NCBI GenBank assembly: GCA_947259685.1
Contig: CAMYNC010000167.1
Span: 1-7,194 of the forward strand
DNA length: 7,194 bases
Source: an uncultured Desulfuromonadales bacterium
Lineage (GTDB): Bacteria > Desulfobacterota > Desulfuromonadia > Desulfuromonadales > Geopsychrobacteraceae
Direction of reading: 5' to 3'
The position numbers were made by a program, and so were the translations under genes. Positions 1 through 7,096 of the stretch are shown here, piece after piece (the first letter of the stretch is position 1; every line of letters starts with the position of its first letter). The notes beneath the pieces are model-generated. The model did not search any database. It had not been told where the DNA came from and saw nothing but the letters and a program-made list of their open reading frames with translations.

Positions 1-1966
1 GCGTACGCCCGAGCCGCTCGACAAGCGCGCCTTCGATGGCGCTGTTGGAATCTTTGTTTTGTTTTTCTGCAGCACGAGCGCGCTCAGCCCGCAACTCTTG
101 TTCTGCGGCCCGGGCTTGATCTATTCGAGCCTGTTGCTCTTTGCCAACGTAGAGCTGTCCCTGCTCCGTCTGCGTGCGGCCGACGTCCGGGTTGAGGTCG
201 GATCGCGGGGCTGGGCGCGGCTTGAACGGCGACGGATTATGTGGGCAGACGATCGGAACGCCGATATGACCCAAGAACGTGGTCTCGGGCTGGTTTGGTG
301 CTACCCAACGGACCAGCGCGCCGAGCAAGGCGCGTGGCCGGTCGAACGATGGCTTGCAGATGTGGAAGTTGCCGACATAGGGGTCTGGCAACGTCGGCGT
401 CCATGCATACACGCCGAATTGCAGCAACAACGTGCCTTCATCGATGAGCTGCTTGTTCTGCAGGATCCCATCGGCGAACACCGCGACGGCTGGTGTGGTC
501 CAGACGAGGGCGTTGCGCAACATCAAGGTGGTGTCCTCACTGTCTTGAACGCGCGCGGCCAGCGTGGCCCGTACACCGCTGGTCGATGTCGTCAGCAAGA
601 GCACGCCGAGATCGGTGCGTGTCGGCACCAGGCGTCCGCTCGCCTGTACCGGTCGGTCAAGCGTTACATGGGCGGCTCCCGTAGCAACAAGCGCTTCGCC
701 AGTCTTGGCATCGCACACATGGTAAAAAAGAAACGGATCGCGATAGTTGTGATGCCAGGGCAGGCGCTGGCCGTTGCTGTCGGGTAAAGACCACAGGCGA
801 TAAGTAGTCTCGACGGGCGTCGTCAAGGGAGCCGCATCGATATCGAGCATGGCGACAGACCGGTTGGTTACCGCCATCCAGGGGTCGAGCGAATGCAACC
901 GCTCATCCGGCGCGTACCAGCGCGCCTCGACGCCCTCGAGTGCCAGCCACAAACCCGGAGATCGCGCTGCCGGACCCAGTGCGGGAGGCGCGGCCACCAC
1001 CACGGGTAGCGCTAGTGCAGCGCCCCCTACCGCCGCATCGCCGTCAAAATCAGCAAGCTTGGACGTAATTAGACTGGCGTCGAATTCATCCGGCTCGACT
1101 TCGTAGCCGAGCAGCAATGTCCACAGCTGTGGCACAAATAAGATGTCACCCGTGGACGCTGGGAACAGGAAATCCTGTCCCCAAACGACAGCCCTGCCCG
1201 CTCCGCCTTCGATCTCGAGGCCGCCTGGTCCGAACACAAGGGTCAAGCGCGGTAAGTCGAGCGACGCACCCGAAACGCAACCGCCCGGCGCCGAGGTAAT
1301 TTCGTCTGCAGACAGGACAAGCTCTAAACGCGCTTCGACAGGAGACGCAATGTCGACACTGCCTTCACCTGAACCAGTAACGTTGGACAAACGCAACTTG
1401 CCGTCGCTGACTGTAACGCCGACGTAGGCACCGGCTGGCAGCCCGGCGTCGAAGAGATCACCCCTGATCCAAATCGTTCCCTTTTGCAGATCCAGGGTAA
1501 CCGCGCCGATAGTCGAAATCGTTGGACGACGTGCGCTGCTGAGGACAAACGCTGGCGCCGAGGATCCAGCCTCGGTCACTTCGAAACGCCGCGCCTCGCG
1601 CCAGAAGTCAAAAAAGACCAGTCGGTCGTCGACAGTGAACGGGCCGATGCGCTCCGCACCGCCCAGCGCGGTCAGCGGATTTGCGAGACGCAATGCAAGC
1701 AGGTCCTCGCGCTCGTCGCGGCGCAATATATGCAACGGTGGGTTTTCAAGGTCATTGCGATCGGGTTCGAAAAACCGGGCAGCGCTGACAAACGCTTCGT
1801 CCAGCTCGAGCATGTCAAGGCGCCGAGGCGCCGCCGCGTCTCGTTGCTCGGAGGATGCCGCAAGCAACAGGCTGCGTAATTTTTGCAGATCGTCGTCGCA
1901 TTCCGGCGTTAGGTCCGCCGTCAGCCTTACGATTTCTTTAACTGCCGCAGATATTTCTTTAACCAT
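1..1966 (-). CDS. Large unrecognised protein, C-terminus off the left edge
   Basis: The minus strand is open from an ATG at 1966-1964 to the left edge, at least 655 codons with no stop; I read the frame codon by codon. An in-frame TGA lies at 1981-1979, so this is the first possible start. A GAGG ribosome-binding site sits at 1975-1972, 5 nt before the ATG. I do not recognise the family. Residues 1-110 or so look helical and rich in acidic residues and leucine. About 110-575 is beta-rich, with many short hydrophobic and glycine turns. About 575-605 is proline-rich. From about 610 to the edge there is an Ala/Arg/Glu/Gln-rich stretch (motifs such as QARAAEQELRAERARAAEKQ) typical of coiled coil. 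There is no signal peptide or membrane segment at the N-terminus. The gene is GC-rich, unlike its right-hand neighbours. A GEMM-like riboswitch with terminator lies about 310 nt upstream on the same strand. It could be a structural or secreted-apparatus protein, but nothing in the sequence proves this. Confidence 0.85.
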   Translation of the reverse strand, partial: MVKEISAAVKEIVRLTADLTPECDDDLQKLRSLLLAASSEQRDAAAPRRLDMLELDEAFVSAARFFEPDRNDLENPPLHILRRDEREDLLALRLANPLTALGGAERIGPFTVDDRLVFFDFWREARRFEVTEAGSSAPAFVLSSARRPTISTIGAVTLDLQKGTIWIRGDLFDAGLPAGAYVGVTVSDGKLRLSNVTGSGEGSVDIASPVEARLELVLSADEITSAPGGCVSGASLDLPRLTLVFGPGGLEIEGGAGRAVVWGQDFLFPASTGDILFVPQLWTLLLGYEVEPDEFDASLITSKLADFDGDAAVGGAALALPVVVAAPPALGPAARSPGLWLALEGVEARWYAPDERLHSLDPWMAVTNRSVAMLDIDAAPLTTPVETTYRLWSLPDSNGQRLPWHHNYRDPFLFYHVCDAKTGEALVATGAAHVTLDRPVQASGRLVPTRTDLGVLLLTTSTSGVRATLAARVQDSEDTTLMLRNALVWTTPAVAVFADGILQNKQLIDEGTLLLQFGVYAWTPTLPDPYVGNFHICKPSFDRPRALLGALVRWVAPNQPETTFLGHIGVPIVCPHNPSPFKPRPAPRSDLNPDVGRTQTEQGQLYVGKEQQARIDQARAAEQELRAERARAAEKQNKDSNSAIEGALVERLGRT

Positions 1967-2278
1967 GTGTGCCTCGTATCAGAAGACTATTGCGTCTGAA
2001 GATGAAAGTCGAGTTTGGGCTCCGGTCAACGATCGGTGATAAAAATATCGCTTTCTGACACCCCCTTGTTGCCTTCGGCGAGCACTATAAATGCTATACT
2101 TTAAGAAAACCTTCAGTTTACCAGACTTCAGTCAACCAATGAGCTATTGCCACTCATTATCAACCATAAAACGGAGATTGAAGCCTGGTGTAACAATAAC
2201 GTCCGGCAAGGTTAATCGGCCCTGTAAAAATAATTATCTCAAGGACCTATCAACAATCTGACACATTGTTTCGCACAT
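1967..2278 (-). other. 5' leader between riboswitch terminator and the large gene
   Basis: This 312-base stretch separates the terminator from the large gene's start codon and would form its leader if transcription reads through. I see no gene: the only reading frames are a 14-codon one just after the terminator and shorter ones, none with a convincing ribosome-binding site. The last bases hold the GAGG site for the downstream ATG. No convincing second promoter was found here, although a TTGACT motif (minus strand, about 2136-2131) has no properly spaced -10. An AGCA/TGCT inverted repeat with a 7-nt loop lies at 2081-2095, too short to call a terminator. Confidence 0.5.
2111..2137. repeat. 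Two imperfect direct repeats, 15 bp apart
   Basis: CTTCAGTTTACC (2111-2122) is followed by CTTCAGTCAACC (2126-2137), 10 of 12 bases identical, offset by 15 bp. It lies in the leader of the large minus-strand gene. Such a pair could be a protein-binding site or a chance duplication; nothing distinguishes these here. Confidence 0.35.
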
Positions 2279-2315
2279 AAAAAAAACCGAACCGCCTCAT
2301 TCCAAGGCAGCTCGG
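2279..2315 (-). terminator. Rho-independent terminator, expression platform of the riboswitch
   Basis: On the minus strand CCGAGCTGCC (2315-2306) pairs with GGCGGTTCGG (2296-2287) across a 9-nt loop. This gives a 10-bp stem, eight Watson-Crick and two G-U pairs, followed at once by eight T residues (2286-2279). This is a textbook intrinsic terminator. Its 5' arm is also the 3' end of the GEMM-like aptamer, so aptamer folding and terminator folding should compete. It lies upstream of, not behind, the large minus-strand gene, which marks it as an attenuator. Confidence 0.85.
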
Positions 2316-2372
2316 CTATCATCGAAGACCCGTGGCTTTCCGTCCCCGCCTTCCGGCAGGTTTGGCTTTTAC
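2306..2372 (-). promoter_or_regulatory. Cyclic-di-GMP-I (GEMM) type riboswitch aptamer
   Basis: Minus-strand reading shows the GEMM landmarks in order. CAAACC (2364-2359) opens a 6-bp hairpin, CCTGCC/GGCGGG, with a GGAA tetraloop (2354-2351). It is followed by GGGACGGAAAGCC (2346-2334), against the family's GGGACGCAAAGCC. Then come CACGGGTCT and GATAGCCGAGCTGCC (2320-2306), matching the usual G(A/G)TAGCC...TACC segment. The one departure, C to G at 2340, appears compensated by G to C at 2365, which would preserve the pair known as G21-C46 in the Vibrio Vc2 aptamer. The G corresponding to ligand-contacting G20 is kept (2366), as is the intercalating A47 (2339). I infer c-di-GMP as ligand. Because the ligand-bound fold uses the terminator's 5' arm, an ON switch is expected. 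The promoter must lie above 2372 on the minus strand, but the AT-rich sequence offers several weak candidates and no clear choice. Confidence 0.8.
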
Positions 2373-2587
2373 TTATTCAAGTACACCAATTTTACTTTTA
2401 ATAATTAAATGATATATATTGAGAACAAAATCAAGGATAAAATTCTTCTATTTAACTGATATTTCATTAGTAATTTCTAAAAACCATTGTGGTGCAGTGG
2501 AAAAGAAGAAATAGAATTTTATATATTCACCCAAATCAAAAGTATATTTTTTGATAGTAATGGAAAAATGTTATCCATATGATAAAG
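2373..2587. other. AT-rich intergenic stretch without a gene
   Basis: This region between the riboswitch and the res site is strongly AT-rich and contains no plausible open frame on either strand. It should hold the promoter for the minus-strand riboswitch transcript. Possible weak elements on that strand are TTGTTC at 2428-2423 with TAATTA at 2407-2402, or TTGATT at 2434-2429, but none matches consensus well enough to annotate. It also marks the switch from the GC-rich left part to the AT-rich right part. Confidence 0.4.
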
Positions 2588-3283
<696 letters not shown>

Positions 3284-3711
3284 ATCAAAATATGACCTTC
3301 AATTATTTGGATCAGGCTCAAAGGGGAATAAATGAAAATTGGTTCCGCACCTCACAAACGGAAACCTCTATCTTGGCTTGAATGAGCCTCTCAAGAATTT
3401 ATCTGTGTACTCAACGGCTTCTTGAGTTGACCCTATGTCGCGTTTCGTACCTTTATGCAAGTTTACCCCTTGAACTGAAGGTAGTGGGATTTGGTCTTTG
3501 AACCTCAAATGGTAGAAAACGTACGGTAAGCTGGCCTAAAAGGGGCCTGAAGCCCACACACAGGAACGAAAAGTCACCATAGGGAGAGGCGCGGAACCGA
3601 TTCCTGCTAAATTAGGACCGTACATCGGGTAGCGAGTCCTGCCGTAAGCCGTGGCGCTTTTCATGGTGATCTCATGCCCGCATTGCCATTGATTGGCCAA
3701 ATGGGTTGAGC
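3284..3711. other. Non-coding block of unknown nature, possibly a structured RNA
   Basis: The 428 bases between tnpR and the convergent secreted-protein gene contain no credible open frame in either direction. They are richer in GC than the AT-rich DNA around them. The right half holds several pairings: TCACCAT (3574-3580) with ATGGTGA (3663-3669), enclosing about 80 bases, and, inside, GCGC near 3589 with GCGC near 3655. The segment from about 3520 to 3680 has the look of a folded RNA, rich in short G/C blocks and GAAA-like joints, but it matches no family I can name. No clear terminator for tnpR (plus) or for the minus-strand gene ending at 3712 is visible. It may be debris of a mobile element or a group II intron fragment; I could not find the intron domain V signature. 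Confidence 0.35.
3339..3600. repeat. Long-range 15-bp inverted repeat
   Basis: TTGGTTCCGCACCTC (3339-3353) is the reverse complement, at 13 of 15 positions, of GAGGCGCGGAACCGA (3586-3600). The arms are 232 bases apart and lie within the gene-free block after tnpR. They could be the ends of a small non-autonomous element, a long-range RNA stem, or chance. The similarity does not extend beyond the 15 bases, and I saw no target duplication. Confidence 0.45.
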
Positions 3712-4854
3712 TCACATAAACTCCTGTTCAAAATCCAGGTTTTGAGGATAACCATATTTCCTTTTATAATATTTGCCTGTTGTTTCAACAGTATCATTTA
3801 CAACTTGAAAATTAAAATCATCTACACGAACTTCCCCTTTACCCTTTAAACATGCCCCAAAATGGACAAAAACTGAGTCATACGGAACGTCAAAAATAGA
3901 AGTATATTGTGTCCAATCAGTATTTCCTTTTACCGGCCTATCTCTCATTTGATCCTGACTGTAATCTCCATTTTCATAACCAACTTTTACAAACAGTCCA
4001 GCAGCGGTTTCCACGTTGAGTGATTTTAAGTATGCTGTTAATTGTATTTTTTTTCCTAACCATTGCTTTGATTGCTTTGGGACATTAACACTTTGCGTAA
4101 AACAGCAATACGTAACGCTGCTTTTAGTGTTTTTTGATTTTATATAAGCACTTCTATGACCACTGTATGAATCAGAAACAATAATGCCGGTTTCATATTC
4201 CTCAAAATTATTTTGCATCCAGGGCATTGTGAACGAATTATTTTTAGATTTCTGTTCAAAATTCAGATTGTGAACAGATCCGTATGATATCTCAGGAGTT
4301 TTATTTTCTGCCTCGACACTATGATCAACAACCTGAAAAGCAAAATTATCTACACGAATCTCCCCTAGCCCCAATAACCATGCCCCAAATTTAATACTTA
4401 TTGCATTGTGGGGAATATTTAAAGCAACAGCATATTTTGCCCAGCCATTACCCTCCTTTTTTATTTTTACTGAATCATAATTGCTTTCACCTATATCGTT
4501 GACAATTAAAATATACAGTCCAGCAGTAGTTTCAACATTGATCGCCTTTAAATATGTCGTCAACTCTATTCTACGCCCCAACCAATTCGCAGGTATATCA
4601 AAAGACTGTTCAATATTTCCATTGCGCTTAATCTTAACATTTTTCGACTTTATATAAGCACTTAAGCTTCCGCTGAATGAATCCAAGCTGGTGATACCCA
4701 CTTCATATTCTTCCAAATTACTTTGTCGCCATGGTTTTTGAAGGGGATCTGCAAGACAAATGCTATTACCCTTGAAAAGGGTCATCAATAACAAAATTGA
4801 TATCCCAAAAATGCTAAACCTAAGCAATTTCAATCTTTCAATTTTACCAATCAT
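3712..4854 (-). CDS. Predicted secreted protein with two tandem carbohydrate-binding-like repeats
   Basis: 380 residues from the ATG at 4854-4852, one base after the stop of the RHS gene. The frame also has an upstream GTG at 4899, but the ATG puts a signal peptide right at the N-terminus: Lys/Arg-rich residues 3-12, hydrophobic 13-28, likely cleavage after Ala35 (CLA/DP). The mature part is two homologous units, about 41-178 and 211-353. Both share EEYE-GI, SG--SAYIKSKN, WLG(R/K)(R/K)I-LT-YLK, NVET-AGL, FGA-L-G-GE(I/V)RVD and F-FQVV. The pattern resembles the galactose-binding/CBM-type beta-sandwich domains appended to some AraC-type regulators and enzymes, including MRDRPVKGNTDW in unit 2; unit 1 lacks that motif. 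DNA copies such as TTTATATAAGCACTT at 4138 and 4649 suggest fairly recent duplication. A linker NLNFEQ (196-201) precedes unit 2. NLDFEQ recurs at 372-377 just before the stop, so a third unit may have been lost. Function is unknown; sugar or peptidoglycan binding outside the cytoplasm is an inference. Confidence 0.8.
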   Translation of the reverse strand: MIGKIERLKLLRFSIFGISILLLMTLFKGNSICLADPLQKPWRQSNLEEYEVGITSLDSFSGSLSAYIKSKNVKIKRNGNIEQSFDIPANWLGRRIELTTYLKAINVETTAGLYILIVNDIGESNYDSVKIKKEGNGWAKYAVALNIPHNAISIKFGAWLLGLGEIRVDNFAFQVVDHSVEAENKTPEISYGSVHNLNFEQKSKNNSFTMPWMQNNFEEYETGIIVSDSYSGHRSAYIKSKNTKSSVTYCCFTQSVNVPKQSKQWLGKKIQLTAYLKSLNVETAAGLFVKVGYENGDYSQDQMRDRPVKGNTDWTQYTSIFDVPYDSVFVHFGACLKGKGEVRVDDFNFQVVNDTVETTGKYYKRKYGYPQNLDFEQEFM

Positions 4855-4855
4855 T

Positions 4856-7096
4856 TTATTCTTCAGTGTTATCACCTTCTGGATCACTATTGTGATCACC
4901 TAAATCTGCAGAAGGGTCCTCTGAATCGGAGTCAAGGGTCGAGTTTTCGTCATTCTCGGGCTCCTCGTCTGAACCAAATTGCGTACTGACACGACCACTT
5001 TCACTTATAGTAACACTTCCTTCTCCACCCCAAGGACTGTCATGTAATCCAGGACCATGTTCATCAGAGTCCCAGGAACCTTCGGTTTCACTACTTTCGA
5101 ATTCACGATCATATTCCCAGTACCCCAATTCATCATTCCAGCTCCAACTATCTGAAACACAATCCCAGTACCCATAATCAACCCCATATGGATCATGAAA
5201 TGTCCATCCACCTTCTTTGCCGAAATCGTCGCCATCTTCACAGGGATCTCCGCCAGACATTGTTGTCAGGCCCATCCAATCCTTAAGATTAACAGGATTG
5301 TTGAGGACATAAGAATACAAATTAATCCCGCCCAAGATGCCAATCGGATCAGGCGCAGTCCAGATACCAGTGGTCGGATCATAGTTGCGGAAATGAAACT
5401 TATACATCCCGGTTTCTTCATCAAAACGCTTGCTGGTAAACGTATAGGAATTTTCTGTGATATCACCATCGGTTAACTTACCGAAGGCATCATAACGGTA
5501 TCTCGTTTGTAGGTGGCCATTATGGTCACTAAGAGAAGCGACAGAGCCTAACCCATCATAGCTGTAATACAGCTGTCTGCCGGTGGGCCGATTCTGATAA
5601 TCTGGATTGTCACCTTGAGATACTGTAAATTCCTGCCGAGTCAAAATTCGACCGTTAGCCCGGTAATAAGTAGCAATCTTCTGGCTGTTTACCCCTGATA
5701 TCTCCTGAAGAACCTCAATTCCGTCATAGAGGTAGCTGGTCGTTACGCCATCCTGATTAACCTTGGAGACTCTGCGGTTCAGAGCATCGTAGCCGTAGTC
5801 GGTCGATTCACCGTTTGGACTGTCCACCCTTTGCATAAGGTCATCAAAGTTGTAGGAATAGTTGGCCACCTCACCGGTGTCAACTTTCCGGATTCGGTTT
5901 CCGTTGTCGTCGTAGGTAAACTGGGCCGTGCCAGCTGTAAGCATTTGATTGGCAGCATTGTACTCGTATTGACTCGTTTGCCAGTCATCACTCTGACTGA
6001 TACGATTACCAACCGGGTCATAAACATAGGTCACTGCAGAGGGTAGACAACTCTCTGAGTCACACTTGTTTTTAAAGTGACCGTTCTTGTTTCCTTTGCC
6101 GTTCAGCGTACCGTTATTCATCTCCTCTTCCGTTGATGCCGGTTCCCAGTCACGCTGAGGATAGTCGACATAAACAAGACGATTTACTTTGTCGTACTGA
6201 TAGCTGGTGACGCCCCCATCCTCTTCAGTCATGGAAAGTTTGTTTCCTACCGCATCATGGGTATAGGTAAATGATGAAAGCACTCCTTCCATGTCCCCTG
6301 TGGTTTCTATGGAGACAAGACGGTTTTCCTCGTTATACACCTGAGATGTAACCGTGTTGTTGGGGTGTGTGGTGGATATAACCCTGCCCATATTATCATA
6401 AACGAATTCGGTCCTGCCTCCCTCAGGATCGGTAAAGGCAGTCACCCTGTTTTTAGCATCATATTCATACACCATGACGCCATTTGCCGGATCAATAACC
6501 TGAGTCCGGTTCCCCAGGAGATCATAAGCATAATCGACCTGGCCGTTATACCTATCAGAGGTGGCAAGCAATCTGCCCACAGCATCGTAAGCCCTTACTT
6601 CGTCGGTTTCATTATTCGCCATGCTGGTTATACGACCGACATTATCATAGCCAAAGACCTTATTTGTCCCATCAGGATACTGCGTCTCAACCAGGCGATT
6701 ACGGCTATCATAGGTGTACTGGATTACGGCTCCATCCGGTTTTTGTTTTTGGATAAGGTTACCCACTAAGTCGTAAGTAAAGAGGGTTGCCTTACCCAAT
6801 GCGTTGGTTGTTTGCACCCGTCGGTTCAGCTCATCGTAGGCGTAGGTGATGCTGTTACCGTTTGCATCAATGACCTGTAAAAGGTTGCCCACCGGATCGT
6901 ATACGGATGTTGTTGTGTGGCCTTCCGCATCTATACGAACTCTATCTCTTCCTGCTGCGTCATATTGAAAGGTGGTAACATTCCCGTTGGCATTCTGCCT
7001 AGTTATTTTCTGCCCTTTTAGATCATAGCTGTAGGTTGTCACACTGTTACCGGGAAAGGTTGTTTTTTTGATCAGTCTATTACGACTATCATAGTT
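4856..7096 (-). CDS. RHS/YD-repeat protein, 5' end interrupted by an IS3-like element
   Basis: The frame gives about 746 residues of RHS sequence; the missing N-terminal part lies beyond the inserted element. The open frame continues to an ATG at 7189, but the first 31 or so codons are the antisense of the insertion, so that ATG is not the native start. Some 20 YD repeats (YDxxGRL, YDELNRR, YDAVGNK types) fill about 7090-5480 and form the shell known to encapsulate C-terminal cargo in RHS proteins. They are followed by the conserved core end, YRYDAFGK through FDEETGMYKFHFRNYDP to PDPIGILGGINLYSY and NPVNLKDWMGL (near 5270). A linker rich in Asn, Gly and Lys with two Cys interrupts the repeats at about 6035-6150. 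The 136-residue variable tail (5266-4859) has about 41 Asp/Glu and only 3 Lys/Arg, with a Trp/Tyr-rich part first, and matches no toxin I know. The next gene starts one base after the stop. Without its own promoter and N-terminus the gene is probably inactive or altered. Confidence 0.88.
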   Translation of the reverse strand, partial: NYDSRNRLIKKTTFPGNSVTTYSYDLKGQKITRQNANGNVTTFQYDAAGRDRVRIDAEGHTTTSVYDPVGNLLQVIDANGNSITYAYDELNRRVQTTNALGKATLFTYDLVGNLIQKQKPDGAVIQYTYDSRNRLVETQYPDGTNKVFGYDNVGRITSMANNETDEVRAYDAVGRLLATSDRYNGQVDYAYDLLGNRTQVIDPANGVMVYEYDAKNRVTAFTDPEGGRTEFVYDNMGRVISTTHPNNTVTSQVYNEENRLVSIETTGDMEGVLSSFTYTHDAVGNKLSMTEEDGGVTSYQYDKVNRLVYVDYPQRDWEPASTEEEMNNGTLNGKGNKNGHFKNKCDSESCLPSAVTYVYDPVGNRISQSDDWQTSQYEYNAANQMLTAGTAQFTYDDNGNRIRKVDTGEVANYSYNFDDLMQRVDSPNGESTDYGYDALNRRVSKVNQDGVTTSYLYDGIEVLQEISGVNSQKIATYYRANGRILTRQEFTVSQGDNPDYQNRPTGRQLYYSYDGLGSVASLSDHNGHLQTRYRYDAFGKLTDGDITENSYTFTSKRFDEETGMYKFHFRNYDPTTGIWTAPDPIGILGGINLYSYVLNNPVNLKDWMGLTTMSGGDPCEDGDDFGKEGGWTFHDPYGVDYGYWDCVSDSWSWNDELGYWEYDREFESSETEGSWDSDEHGPGLHDSPWGGEGSVTISESGRVSTQFGSDEEPENDENSTLDSDSEDPSADLGDHNSDPEGDNTEE

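Noticed and set aside
59..2039. Several plus-strand and short minus-strand open frames of 60-242 codons across the left 2 kb
   Set aside because: They overlap the long minus-strand frame that has a good start and ribosome-binding site; their translations are Arg/Ala/Ser-rich and typical of antisense frames of GC-rich genes.
2140..2165. Possible sigma-54 promoter on the minus strand (TGGCAATAGCTCATTGG)
   Set aside because: The -12 element TTGC is missing at the required spacing.
2165..2222. Possible integron attC-like site (TAACAATAACG ... GGTTAATC)
   Set aside because: No paired R/L boxes with the required complementarity could be drawn, and no integrase is present.
3520..3680. Group II intron or tRNA-like gene
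   Set aside because: No domain V (GAGCCGUAUGCG...GUACGGUUC) signature, no GUGYG 5' end, no reverse transcriptase, and no cloverleaf with T-loop were found.
4855..4899. Upstream GTG start at 4899 for the secreted protein
   Set aside because: It would place 15 extra residues before the signal peptide and overlap the RHS frame by 44 bases, with no better ribosome-binding site than the ATG at 4854.
5195..6769. Plus-strand and alternative minus-strand frames of 67-134 codons inside the RHS gene
   Set aside because: They lie wholly inside the YD-repeat frame, show no family motif, and arise from the repetitive composition.
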